Assembly: GCF_010389155.1 (NCBI RefSeq)
Contig: NC_057768.1
Coordinates: 21,771,966 to 21,835,965 of the forward strand
Direction of reading: 5' to 3'
Source: Erigeron canadensis
Lineage: Eukaryota > Streptophyta > Magnoliopsida > Asterales > Asteraceae
Length of the DNA stretch: 64,000 bases
The notes below the pieces were generated by a model. That model saw only the letters and a list, made by a program, of their open reading frames with translations. It did not search any database and was not told where the DNA came from. Below, piece after piece: positions 24,650-37,025 of this stretch (position 1 is the first letter of the stretch; each line of letters opens with the position of its first letter). Both the position numbers and the translations under genes were made by a program.

Positions 24650-26634
24650 TCAACTATAAGATGAGGGTGAGTATCTACAAACAAGAGCTTGTGTATAAAC
24701 AAGACCAGACTGACAAAAATAACCATTGTTTGGACTACAATGCCTATGTGCCGAACATATACATTCCCCTTCCAATGCACATCCATTGTAATCCTCTCCT
24801 CCTTGACTTCCAAACAACAACTCATTGGACCACTCACTTGAAAATATGTTTTGTGGATCCATTTTCAGCTTAGCTGCCATAAACTTATTGAAGTATTTGT
24901 ACTTTTTCTCAACTTTTGTAAATGCAACTTTCCTATTTTTAGCCCAATGTGGCCTTGCTTCATACTTCAAGAATGCCATTTGCTCCATTTCTTCCATCAA
25001 ATCTTGGTTTAGCCTAGGTGTCATTGCAGAGTCGGCTCGATAGTAGTTGAAGTCAATCACAACTGAATCCACAGGTTGGCCTAGGTATGCAGTGGATGCC
25101 TTGATGAAACGTATTAAAATTCCGTTGTATATGTCAATACCACAAAAGTTGTCTGGATTTAAGTCCCTTAACTTCTTGACATCACGGATGAAGTTCGCGA
25201 ATTTTTCTGCTGGGAAAATGGCAGTGCTTTCATAGAAAACTAATCCGTTAATACGTGGATCCCAAGCACATGCGTTTAAAATGTCTCTTGTTGATGAGTA
25301 TAAGCATGAGCCAGAGGTTTGCATTTTGCCTTGGCGGCCTATTACCGGGTATCCTGTGAAGATCAGGTTATTTTTCAACCCATTCGCTATTAGTTTCTTG
25401 TAGCCTATGAATGAACTTGCCATTGCACACTTTCCCTTAACATTTCTCTTATTTTCCAATGCTTTCTCTGCTCATGGAATGGTATATATCATTAGGTTCT
25501 TATTTGAACTTTGGTAGTACAGTATAGAGAAAAGAGGAAGACATTTGAACATACCGGTTGCTCTTGTAGTTTTAGAGACAGCAATGAGATTAGACTGGAA
25601 TCCAAGGAAGTCGTTGGTACCATCCCCTTTTGTTGTTAAGGGAACCCGATCATCATTCCTATAAACAGCCGTGTGTTTGGAGGGATACCACGTAATGTCC
25701 CCAAACTCATGAGTTTTGGCATGACTCATAAACCTATCCTCCAAGCCAACGTCGTCGGTAAAATTCAAGGTTATGCTTCTTTTGAACCCTTTCTCCAAAC
25801 TTAGTGTTACCTATATGTACTTTTCATATATGTTAGAAATTCTTTTGCAAATACCTATTTGAAAACTAGCCATAATAATTGATAGAGTTAATTACAAAAA
25901 TCGTCTCTGTGGTTTGTCAAAAATTGCAGGTTTTGTGGATCACATACCTTGGAAATGATACCTAAAGTACCTAATGATACTTTGGCTGCATCAAACAACT
26001 CATTATTTGTAGCATCCAAATGAAGAATCTTGGCAAAACCTTCATTTTGTAAACCAGGAACAATTATATCAATGTTAACCACATGATCATGAACTGCACC
26101 TCCATTACCTTTCCAAGAACTCCCATGAGCACCACTACTAATTAACCCGCCGACACTAACACCTTCCCAATAAGGTGCAGCTACAAGGCTCAATCCTACA
26201 TCTTCTACTTTATTTATCAAATCCCGAAGACCAACTCCTGAATCCACAGTCACAGTGAGTCCATCAACATTGACATCAATTTTTGAGTTGAATTTCTCAG
26301 TACTAACTAGAACCGATGAGTTTCCAATGGCTGGACAAGCAAACTTTGGTATGGTATGTGAGAATTTGGAGACTACTTTGAGTTTATGTTTGTTTTTTGT
26401 CGCGTCTGCAACGATTGAAAGAAGTTGGTCTTGTGTTGTTGGGTAAATGACTCTCGAAGCGTAACAATCTTTTCTATCGCCCCATATACCGTACGAGTTG
26501 TGGAGGGTGCAGCTTGAGGTTCTGGTATTGCACTGGATAGGTGGTGGTGGCGGCATGGCATGGCTGATCATGATTGTTATTGAAGTCCATGAAGTAATTA
26601 GGAACAAAAACAAAGCAATTTTCGGGTTAGCCAT
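24650..26634 (-). CDS. L-gulonolactone oxidase-like flavoprotein, three exons
   Basis: Exons on the minus strand: 26634-25948, 25810-25555 and 25467-24650. Junctions are GT-AG, phases agree, and the total is 586 residues. Residues 1 to about 26 form a signal peptide with a hydrophobic core (LFLFLITSWTSITIMI). Residues about 60-230 are a VAO/PCMH-type FAD-binding domain with the typical GVSVGGLISSGAHGSSW segment. The C-terminal half is an ALO domain with the HWAK signature at 488-491 and IFSSEWSNELL. A Cys-rich tail (CALEGECICS...HCSP...GYFC) ends the protein. Plant GulLO proteins are related to animal gulonolactone oxidase; some Arabidopsis members can oxidise L-gulono-1,4-lactone towards ascorbate, but many have no proven substrate. 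The signal peptide suggests secretion or cell-wall location. The small first intron (25811-25947) carries part of a repeat related to the MITE at 36091-36340. No frame damage is seen. Confidence 0.86.
25886..25932. repeat. MITE fragment in oxidase gene intron 1
   Basis: The bases GTTAATTACAAAAATCGTC followed by TCTGTGGTTTGTC resemble the terminal inverted repeat of the element at 36091-36340 (GTTAATTGCAAGATTGGTCC, TTGTGGTTTGTGC). Only one end is present, ending just before the splice donor. It is an old or partial insertion within a 137-bp intron. Confidence 0.4.
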
Positions 26635-27854
26635 GTATATTTTCTAAAGGGAGGATATATGAATACTTGATGTGTTTATTTACTATTACAATCTATATAT
26701 GTTTAGTGATTGATGCTTTTAAAAAGAAAGACAAAGAATGGAAGTTTGGACAAACGAATTTGTTAATAACATTTAGTAATACAATTAAAAAGTTCTTCGT
26801 TTTGTCCTTTGTGTTCCGTTTCTTGTTTTTTAACAAAAATTGAACCACATGAATCAGAATGATTTATGATTTCTAACAAGCATGTAGGTACTTATCTAAT
26901 GTGGTGAGATAGAGCATTTCGACGTCGCCAACCTTTGGTGGTAGGAATGGTTTGTATTTCTTGTAGTCTAATGCAATTCAAAATACGTCATTTTGCTGAC
27001 ACATCAACTTCGTTCCATTACTTGTAACTTTATTACCAAAATCCTTTATTTAAGATTTATTTGTTTAAATAACTAGCATTAGCTCATTTGGTAAGCTAGA
27101 CGGATGCCCGCTGATGCGGCGGTGATGGTGGTAGCAACGAAGGTGTGGCGACAGCGATGTGCGGCGGTGACAATGGTGGTGGTGTGGTGGCGGCGATGTG
27201 CTCGGGTACATGTCTAATTAATATTAACGAGTATGGTACCCGCACGTTGCGGCGGATACCATGGACAGGGTTTCTCATGTCACGATTATCTTGTTTTTGA
27301 CTCTTTATTTTTGGTCAGTTTGTGTATTACTTCTTTGATTGTTTGCCAAAGAAAGAGGAACATGTTTGCCAAAGAAAGATAGTTGTAAAATATGGAAGAA
27401 CATGGGTAGAGAATAATAAGTGTGTAGCGGCAAATAAGTAAATTTGTATGTTTAAAATATTTTAAATTTTTAACACCACCCAATCATTTTTTTTCATAGG
27501 GGAGTACAGATGAATGGATAGATAGAATACTATATGTAGAAATGCCGTTAAAAAAAAAAACTAAATGTAGAAATGGTATGCAGCACTGCGGCAGGCGGGT
27601 GCCATACTGGACTACTGCCTACTGGTTAGTGGTTACAAAGATAAAGACTCAATCGGGTTTGGGCCACTCTTTAACCAAAGTTTAAATCGAATAAGGCAGA
27701 TCGGGCTGGTTAGAATCAGGCCTGGGCTTTGTCTGAATTTTTCTCCTTTAGATTTATAAATTCTTTTACCCTGTAAACATGTGTCACATTAGAAAAAAAA
27801 ATCTATGTTATTGGTACAAGTGAACAACTATAATTTAAAAATGTAAAAATCTTA
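26635..27854. other. Upstream region of the oxidase gene and GC-rich block
   Basis: Promoter side of the minus-strand oxidase gene, then unassigned DNA. A GC-rich block at 27100-27260 (repeated GGCGGTGA, GGTGGTGG and CGGCGATGTG words, ending ACCCGCACGTTGCGGC) resembles the GC-rich 3' part of plant Helitrons, but I cannot set both ends. A tRNA-like A-box word, TTAGCTCATTTGGTAAG, occurs at about 27079 without a B box. Confidence 0.35.
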
Positions 27855-28591
27855 TCTTATATATAAATAAAAAGAAAATTGTTATGAGGTAATCATTTAA
27901 ATTTTTTTACATATGTGGCATCACCAAGGCTTTCTATAATTCATACTTTCCATACAAGAATAATATTATGACATCAGTTATTTATTTTCTTTTAGTGTTT
28001 AATATTTTCTAACTATTTAAAAATAATGTTTTAAATTTTCATAAATAATGTCATACCATAATGGTTAAAAAAAGCTCTATTTTAAGTTTAACGATTCTAA
28101 TCTTTATCTCTTTGCTAAATAAGAAAAATACTTTAATCATATAATCTATTTTTTTATATAAGAAAATTTATATAGTTTATCACAATCAATTTTTAAAATT
28201 AATCTTACAAAAAAACCTATTTTGTGATGTCATATTTACATTTTCAATTTTTATTTTTTAGATAAATATTTTATCATTTCTAATGGGTAATCGCAAGTTG
28301 TTTAAAATTAGCAAGCTAAGTTTTTAAATTTGTTATTTTTGTAAATTTTTAAATTTTTATCTTAATGTCTCTATTGTACATTTCAAATCCAAGTTATTGT
28401 CTCAAACTTATTTTTATAAATAGTTCACTAGACTCTTATATTTTATTATTTATAAAATAAGTTGTAACTTTACGAGTTTTTACATCAAGTTTATCATTTT
28501 TATATTAATTAACGTTAATAACGATTATATATGCTTTAAAAATAAAAAATATCATAGTAATGTCCGGGTAACATCCGGGTTGATAAGCTAG
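27855..28591 (+). mobile_element. Helitron-like element, same family as 8009-8579
   Basis: The 5' end TCTTATATATAAATAAAAAG parallels the 5' end of the 8009 element. The 3' end reads GTCCGGGTAACATCCGGGTT and then GATAAGCTAG, again with a CCGGG-type word near a CTAG terminus. The base after CTAG is G rather than the expected T, so the right boundary may have mutated. The interior is AT-rich and non-coding. Confidence 0.45.
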
Positions 28592-29939
28592 GGTAGATAG
28601 TAAAACAAAATTTAAAATTAGTTTCAGCCGGAATGACCAAAATGAATTTAAAGCAGTTGCGTAAAAATGCAATGACAGAACAATACATATCTAATCAAAC
28701 AATGATGTTGTAAAAAGGAATTCGTTACTTTAGATACCAGTCAACTTTATTTAAAAACCAAATTCTAAGATTTTTAAAACAAAAAATTCCAAATAAGCCG
28801 ACACTGTTCCACTGTCGATAGCTAAAGATCATGTCTCTTTTACGATCCATTCCATTCACATTAAATGATTAAATAATCACAACTTGCAGCCGTGCAGTTG
28901 AAAATTCGAAAAGACCCACTGCATAATACAGCCTCCAAACTAGAAAGACCAACGACGACCTTTAACGTCAAATCTCCATTTAGTCATTCCATTTTTTAAG
29001 GAACTGATATTCGTACCACAAAATTTAATTAATCTATCATTTTTATACATTACTTACTTGTACAGTTTGCTATAATATATGTACAATGTGGTAGATGTAT
29101 CAAATGTTATGGTACGATTATCACTGCCTTTTTTAAGACCTCGATCACTACTATTCAACATTTATTGAAATAATTTTCATTTCTTTGATTTCATTTTCCC
29201 TTACCAAACACACCAATTGATGGAAGAAATTAGAAAACACAAGGATCATAAGTGATGATTAATTAACCGGCTACATAGGCGATTTATGACATTTATCTTA
29301 ACATCATTGTTAAAGGTGTATAAACTATAAACTATTTTCATCTCAATATAAGTATCTATGTTTCTGTTTAATTTAATTTTTCCGACCAATAATAAAAGCG
29401 TTTATACATATTAAGGGTTGTGGTTTTTGTTTTGAAAAATGCTTATCAAACCTACTTTCTTAAGCATACTGAAACAAATTAATAGGAATCAAATATACCA
29501 TTTAGACAATTGCCATTTGCCAATATGCTTCTACGAGAGAAGTCCAATCTTTAACATGAGTGAATTTAAGATTAGTTTAGGATATATTCATGAGGTCTTG
29601 AACTGATAAGATCATCTATTTAATCGAGCTCGAGCTCCAATAATTTCATGATTTATGAGTATGAATTAACCATTCTTATATTGTAGTTAAAAACACATAA
29701 GACTCACTTTAAATAAAATCGTTTGGCTCATGTACGTAACTCGTGAAACTCGAATAGTTTGCTCGCTTTGAATCACCAAATGAACTTTTGAGTGAACCAA
29801 GCCGAATATTAATTTATCAAGCTCTATTCGTGAAACTAATCCATAATAAATTTCTCTTTCAAGTTCAACTCCAACTTAAAATTTTGGTTATTCCAAATGT
29901 ACAACCAAAAACCTCGCACTGGACACCTATAGTCCTATA
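28592..29939. other. Intergenic, no gene seen
   Basis: AT-rich DNA. The part at 29600-29860 contains words such as CGTGAAACTCGAATAGTTTG that return at 32240-32335 and in related form at 32040-32220 and 32960-33180. It is therefore a dispersed repeat, not a gene. Confidence 0.45.
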
Positions 29940-29948
29940 TACATATAG

Positions 29949-31157
29949 GAGTAAATTATATTTTTCGTCCCTAAAGTTGTCACATTTTTTACTTTTGATC
30001 CCTAAGGTGAAAAAATTACAATTTTGACATTAAACTTGGCCAATTTTTCCAATCGTGGTCCTTTGGCCAGAGGGAGTTAAATTTTGGCCGTTAACGTTAC
30101 ACTTTGAGGGACTAAAAGTGAAAAACGTGTCAACTTTAGGGACGGAAAATGTAATTCATTCTTCCATTCATCTTCTCCAACAAGATTCCGGATTCTGGTC
30201 ATCTTCTCCGATGGACTCACAAACTTAGTATTTGCACCCAACGACCAACTCCATATCTAGCTAGCCATGGACCGACGAAAAGTGAAAATCATACAATTAA
30301 ATTTATTCTTCCATTTTTTTTCCGGTCATCTTCTCCGATAATCTTTTCCGATGGAATTTTCCTTTATTTTCTGACGATACCTAATAAAAACTCGACTTTT
30401 AATCAAAATCTAAACCACAAACAAAATCATTTACTCAAATGATACGATATCAAATTTCATACGTACGAGTGGATTTTTGTTTACAAACAAAATTTTACAG
30501 TCAGTCAACCAAGATACGACTCGAATTCACCCGTTATCCGATTTATGCTGGGAAAAAAATTATAAGATATTGCAGATAAGTATCATCATCGCTAGTAATG
30601 TACATTCAACATCAAACCAGCCAGCCAGATAGAAATATAAATATAGATATGAATATAATTGAGCACCAGCAGCAGATGATAGAGCACATAATATATAATT
30701 TTGAATGGTTGTTGATTGATTAATGAATGGGGAGTTTAGAAATCATTGGCTCAAACATGAAAATGACAACGTATCATGGAAGTGGCAAGAAAGAGTGATA
30801 AAGGGAGAGGGGGCAACCACCCTTTTCGTCGGTCAATGGCTAGCTAGAAATGGAGTTGGTCATTGGGTGTAAATAATAAGTTTGTGAGTCCATCGGAGAA
30901 GATGACCGGAATCCGGAATCTTATTGGAGAAGATGAATGGAAGAATGAATTACATTTTCCGTCCCTAAAGTTTTCATGTTTTTCACTTTTAGTCCCTCGG
31001 GATGTATCGTTAACGACCAAAATTTAACTTCGTCTGGCCAAATGACCACGATTGAAAAAAACTGGCCAAGTTTAAGGTCAAAATTGTAATTTTTTTCACT
31101 TTAGAGATCAAAAGTGAAAAACGTGTCAACTTCAAGAATGAAAAGTGTAATTTACTT
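29949..31157. mobile_element. Foldback / Mutator-like element, arms over 300 bp
   Basis: The sequence 29951-30282 returns inverted at 30817-31155. Shared words include CCGTTAACG, GGTCATCTTCTCCGATGG, CACCCAACGACCAACTCC and TTTGGCCAGA-like forms. The loop (about 30290-30815) is AT-rich and non-coding. Outside the arms are TACATATAG (29940-29948) and TACATATAA (31158-31166), a 9-bp duplication with one mismatch. That length, together with long inverted arms, points to a Mutator-like non-autonomous element. As RNA it would form a very long hairpin. Confidence 0.65.
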
Positions 31158-31207
31158 TACATATAAAAATGATTTTAAACACGTATACATATCAAAATAT
31201 TCGTTTA

Positions 31208-31907
31208 CTAGATTAAACCCGCACGTTGTGCAAGACTAACTGAAAACGTAAATTAAAAATAACTAATAATTACATTTATATTCATAGTTTATGATAATAT
31301 AAAAAAATAGTGAGATTACAACTGATACCAATAATAAAATTATAATTTATGAATATATGATATTTATCAAACTTGTTAAAGTATAACTAACGAAACATAA
31401 ATATTAATAAATCATAAAAAAATAAAAAATCTATATCAAGAACTTAATTATATTAATTTTGAAATATAATCAAACTATTAATATTTTAAAATATTACGAC
31501 TAAATTATTTTAGAAACATATCTAAAAAAAAATAGTATAACTATACTTGCTTATTGCAATCTATATCCAAACATAACCAATATATATTTTAAAACATATT
31601 TAATGTATTAAATATTTTTAAAAGATTACGACAAACATTTGCAATCTACCTATCTATCTTGATTTACATGTATAGAACTTTTAAGTATCTATATCTTTTA
31701 AAAAATAAACATATACTTTATATATTAATTAATGGGTGATAAAAAAAAAATTTAATAATTGATGATGATGATTAAGATATGAGTTGGAATATAAATTGAG
31801 AAAAATAATTGAAAATATATAGAAAAAAGACATGTATGAAATATGCTTAGTTGTCATGATAAGGGAGTAACCACATAATATTTCGACTATCCTCTCTTAG
31901 TTATAGA
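31208..31907 (-). mobile_element. Helitron-like element, 700 bp, minus orientation
   Basis: Read on the minus strand, it starts A|TTCTATAACTAAGAGAGG-like (TC at 31907-31906). It ends TTGCACAACGTGCGGG followed by TTTAATCTAG|T, with a TTGCAC/GTGC hairpin 10 bp before the CTAG terminus. These are the features expected of a Helitron. The interior is AT-rich without open frames. Confidence 0.5.
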
Positions 31908-32342
31908 ATAAAGACAACTTATAATTATTGACTTTAAGAAATAGACTAGAGTCTTAACCGACGACTTGTTGATGTTCTTTTTCTTTTTTTTTTTCACTTC
32001 ATTTTATTGTATTTCGAGTTAAATTTGTCTATTTACGTGAACTCGACTTCCAATTTTATATTTAAAAAACTCATAAAACTCATTTTACATAATATCGTTA
32101 TGTGACTCGTGAAGCTCGAATAGCTCGCTTGACTTAACTGAATCACTTAACGAACTTTTGAATAAGTCGAGCTGAATATTAGTTTATGAAGCTCAACTCC
32201 TGAAACTAACCGATCGAGTAGTAAGTTTGTTTTGAATCGTTTGGCTAATGTACGTAACTCGTGAAACTCGAATAGCTTGCTCGCTTTGAATCACCAAATG
32301 AACTTTTGAGTGAACCAAGCTGAATAGAAATTTATTTGTTTA

Positions 32343-32823
32343 GGCTATTCAGAGTGAGGGGGCAAATTGCCCACCGCCGCCCCGTGCCGCCCTCTTCGCC
32401 GCCCGGTACACCGCCTCGAGGGGCGACTTTGGTCAAAAAATTGCTTGGCCGATCAATATACATCACCCTACACATTTCGAATTTCAATAAAAAAGTAGCC
32501 GTTAACGGCTATTTTGACAATTTCTTTTTTTTAAATCTTTATATATATATATACCCACTTTTCATTCATTTTATATAAACTAAAACTATCTCTTCCTATA
32601 TTTTTCTCTATATATTCTATACATTCTTTTATATTTTCTGCTCCAAATTCAAATGGCACGAGTGTGGACCCGGTCTGAAGAAATAAGTTTGGCACGAGGT
32701 GTCAAACGATCCGTTGTGGGAGAACTATCAAGAGGATCCTACGTTCTGGGCGAAAGTAACCCGTCTTTTTCTCGCTTATGAAAACCAACCATCGACATAT
32801 CAAGATTCCGACGACTTGTTCTA
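32343..32823 (+). mobile_element. Truncated PIF/Harbinger remnant
   Basis: It begins after a TTA (32340-32342) with GGCTATTCAGAGTGAGGG. GC-rich DNA, an AT-rich leader with a TATATATA run, and then a broken coding segment (32653-32823) follow. The element stops abruptly where the second copy of the flanking direct repeat begins, so its right end is missing. The assignment rests mainly on the coding fragment. Confidence 0.5.
32653..32823 (+). pseudogene. Harbinger accessory Myb/SANT-like protein fragment
   Basis: From the ATG at 32653 the frame reads MARVWTRSEEISLAR, like the start of the Myb/SANT-like accessory proteins of plant Harbinger elements. After a one-base shift near 32700 another frame reads NDPLWENYQEDPTFWAKVTR and then LFLAYENQPSTY, also typical of this family, where a Trp-rich trihelix segment precedes an AYENQ/HAYENQ-like motif. 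The coding sequence ends at the junction with repeat DNA. The frameshift and truncation make it non-functional. It could not serve the transposase at 9339 as an intact partner. Confidence 0.6.
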
Positions 32824-33577
32824 CCTTACAACTTATAATCAATGACTTTAAGAAATAAACTAGAGTCTTAACCGACGACTTGTTGATGTTCTTTTTTTTT
32901 TTTGCACTGCATTTTATTGTATTTCGAGTTAAATTTGTCTATCTACGTGAACTCGGCTTCCAATTTGATAGTTAAAAAACTCATAAAACTCATTTTAAAT
33001 AATATCGTTGGGTTCATGTGAGTCGTGAAGCTCGAATAGCTCGCTTGACTCAACTGAATCACTTAACGAACTTTCAAACAAGCCGAACTGAATATTAGTT
33101 TATGAAGCTTGATTCCTGAAACTAACCGATTGAGTAGTAAGTTTGTTTTCGAGTTCAAAAACCACTATGCTCGTATCCGACTTAAATGAACTCGATCAGT
33201 AGCTCATTAAAAGTTCGGCTTGATCTCACGCTTACTTTAGGAGTAAGATTATAATTACCGTTAAAAAATTGGTAATTTCAAAGGTTCAACCAGACACCTC
33301 GCACTAAACACTTATTCATATTATAATGATTTTAAACACGTATACATATTAAAACATTCGTTTTACAACTTATAATCATTGACTTTTTGAAATAGACTAG
33401 AGTCTTAACCGACGACTTTTGACCAAAACGTGTTTCCTCTTCTTTTCTTATCATATTTCATCCTAAATATCTAAACAAAAGCCATCATTATATCGATCAT
33501 ATTTGGAACCAAAAAGCCATATTACCATACATAGTATCATATCGATCCAACCAAAAATTACTAAAACCAACGTATAT

Positions 33578-36500
33578 ATGGCCAACGCATACGGTACCCA
33601 TATGCCCGCGGTCCCGGACTGGCTCAACAAAGGCGACAACGCATGGCAATTAACAGCATCGACACTAGTCGGTCTACAAAGCATGCCAGGACTCGTAATT
33701 CTCTACGCGTCGATAGTTAAAAAAAAATGGGCCGTGAACTCTGCGTTCATGGCCCTATATGCATTTGCAGCTGTTCTTATATGTTGGGTTTTAGTTGGGT
33801 ACCGAATGGCATTTGGTGATGAGCTATTTCCCTTTTGGGGAAAAGGCGCCCCGGCTTTGGGTCAGAAGTATCTGATCAGACAAGCCGTGGTGCCAGAAAG
33901 TACACATAATTTTAAAAACGGAACGTTGGAATCGGAAAGTAAGCCGTTTTATCCTATGGCAACACTTGTTTATTTTCAATTTAATTTTGCAGCTATAACT
34001 ATGATATTATTGGCTGGTTCTGTTCTTGGGAGGATGAATATTAGAGCTTGGATGGCTTTTGTTCCTTTGTGGCTGGTTTTTTCATATACAGTTGGTGCTT
34101 TTAGTTTGTGGGGTGGTGGTTTTTTGTATCATTGGGGTGTTATTGATTATTCTGGTGGTTATGTTATTCATCTATCATCCGGGATTGCTGGTTTCACTGC
34201 AGCCTATTGGGTATGTATCTATATCTATCCATCTATACATTTTGTATATCATATCAAGTTAATACAGTAAAACCTCTATAAATTAATAGCGTTAGGATCA
34301 TGATATTTATTAATTCAGTGCTGGGCTAATTGTTTATTTTTATTTTTATGTACAGTAAAAAGTTTTTATGGTTTGATTGTTATCTTAATTCCCAGTTAGG
34401 TAAAAGCCACTCTTGTAATCTAATAATTGTATGAGACAAGAGTTCACATATGTACCTACCAATAGAGAATAATTTAAAGAATAATCTAAAGCAATGTGGA
34501 CACAAGACTTACGAAGACAATTATCCAATATGATATTATAACAAATATGCTTTGCTGCCAAGTGGTTTGCTAAGTTCCTGAGAAACCAACTGTTTGCAGA
34601 AAACTTTGACAATATATGCATTGTTTTTACACTACCGACCAGTATCGAAGCTACCTAGAGGCAAAAATTATCACACTTTCACAATTTCTATAAAACTCTA
34701 TATGTCTAGTAAGTATTAATTTAGTCGAAAGTTAATTAGCTCACCAATATAACATTCATTTTTGGTCCCCTTAAACCTGATGCTCTGACTACGCTACCGA
34801 CTACCTTATAACTAAAAATCAATCATTTCTACTAAATAAGATACATTGGTAGTAAAGGTTACTATATTTGATGCATTGATATGTATTGTATGCATATTGT
34901 ATTATTACAGGTTGGACCAAGATTAAAAAGTGATAGAGAAAGGTTTCCTCCAAACAATATATTGTTGATGCTTGCAGGAGCAGGGTTATTATGGATGGGA
35001 TGGTCTGGTTTCAACGGAGGAGCACCGTATGCTGCCAACATTGCTGCGTCTGTAGCCGTATTAAACACAAATATATGTGCCGCGACCAGCCTTTTAGTTT
35101 GGACCACTCTTGATGTTATTTTCTTTGGAAAACCATCTGTTATTGGGGCCGTTCAAGGTATGATGACAGGTCTCGTATGCATTACCCCTGGAGCAGGTTA
35201 GCACGATTTCTATATATTGTTTTTCAATCATATTTCCTCTAGAAATTTATCTAATTCTAGCTTGTTTTAAAGTTATTGACATTACCACATTTTTTATCTC
35301 ATTCAACAGAAATTCACCATATGACGCATTCAACAAATACAAAATATATAGGATGTAATAGATTTAGATTTAGAATTAGAAGCAAGCATTAATTTTCTTA
35401 AACATGATTCTCAAATATCAATTTTTTGATTCTTTTGTAGTTAACATTCTACCTAATTAGACGCATTTGACTTTTAGGACTTTTTAAAATAAAAATAATT
35501 TGATGACCACTTATATCATATTGTGGAGCCGGAAAGTTCAAATATTACTCGTAATTTCTTTTTTTCATTATTTATGGATATGTTGGATTTTCTAACATGG
35601 ATTTATTGTGCTTATGACTTTGTTAGCTCACACAAATACAAAAGGATCGTTATGTATTTATCTTTATTTTTTCAAAACAATTATCTCATCTGTTTTATTC
35701 CTTGACTAATGACTGCTATATCATATAAAATGGTTTAGATTTGCAATTATATATATGCTCACGTTAAAACATTGTACAGCACTAGTAGTTTAGCTAGAGT
35801 AGCCGAACCACATTAAAATTGAATTGGATCAAAAGTATATATACATAGTCATATAGATTTACATGATGATTTGAGGTGTTTTTGAGGTGCAGGGGTGGTG
35901 CAATCATGGGCGGCGATTGTAATGGGAATACTCTCAGGTAGCATTCCATGGTTTTCGATGATGATCCTCCACAAGAAATCTATTTGGCTTCAAAAGGTAC
36001 ATATCATATCAATATATCCTTGTCATTATTTTCCTTTGTTTGCATTTATATCTTGATTGAAAGAACTTTTGGGTGTTTAATTATTTTCGAGTTAATTGCA
36101 AGATTGGTCCTTGTGGTTTGTGCATTTTAGCAAGTGAGGTCCCTATTCAAGAATCATTGTAATGGGGTCCTTATTTTGAGAATGTTTTGCAAAGTTGGTC
36201 CAATTTTGACGGATCCGTTAAAGGTGGCCGTCAAGTGTCCACGTGTGCAGTACGTGTGAGGGTATTTATGTACTTTCCACCCCACAAGGACCCCCATTTG
36301 CTAAAATGAAAAAACTACAGGGACCAATCTTACAACTAACTTTTTTTTATATATAATAAAAGACTATTAACCTAACCACTTCTTAACAAGTTAAAAATTT
36401 TAGTTAACCTAAATTTTAATTTACATGTATCATAATTAAAATTATAAGTTAAAAAATTTGGAACAAAAAAACCTTTTAATTATTAATTATATTAATAGTT

Positions 36501-36947
36501 GTAGAAAAAGTTTAATTAACTTACAATTTTAAAAAATCCATAACTAATTAATACCCTTTAACTTTTCCATAAAAAGATAAATCTTATTAAATAAATAACT
36601 TCAATAAAAAATTTAACACTTTTTAGCTTTTCATGATTATTTATAGTTAAATTACTAAAAACATATTTTCACTAAAAAGTTTAAAACTTATAAATAATTC
36701 AATTGATGATTAAACTCCAATTAACATAATAACTTATATCTACATTCTAAGAATATATCAAAAAAAAAAAAAAAAAATTAAAACAAATATCAAATTACTA
36801 GTTTGCTATTTCTTATATTTGTTAATTAGACTTTATAAGTTTTTTATTTGCATTTATTTAATAATTTATTTTATTTTAAAAAATGTTGCTGACTTTTTGT
36901 GTATTTGATACGATAGTAGATAACTAAAATACCATATAATGTTGATA

Positions 36948-37025
<78 letters not shown>

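Larger units (their letters stand above)
31913..33432. repeat. Direct duplication (about 0.9 kb period) upstream of the transporter
   Basis: About 330 bp at 31913-32240 are repeated at 32824-33150. Both contain GAGTCTTAACCGACGACTTG, TTTTATTGTATTTCGAG, CTCATAAAACTCATTTTA and GATCGAGTAGTAAG-like words at roughly 90 per cent identity by eye. A third, short copy of the start lies at 33360-33415. Between the first two sits a Harbinger remnant (32343-32823). The third copy ends about 150 bp before the ammonium transporter start codon, so part of this duplication lies in its promoter region. Confidence 0.65.

Noticed and set aside
27079..27120. Possible tRNA gene (TTAGCTCATTTGGTAAG)
   Set aside because: Only an A-box-like word is present; there is no B box, acceptor stem or cloverleaf.
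33503..33577. Upstream in-frame ATG extending the transporter by 25 residues
   Set aside because: Family members begin at the MANAYG-type Met before the first membrane span; the extension has no resemblance to them.
34059..34262. A 67-codon hydrophobic frame inside transporter exon 1
   Set aside because: It is an alternative frame of the exon; hydrophobicity comes from T-rich codons for membrane spans.
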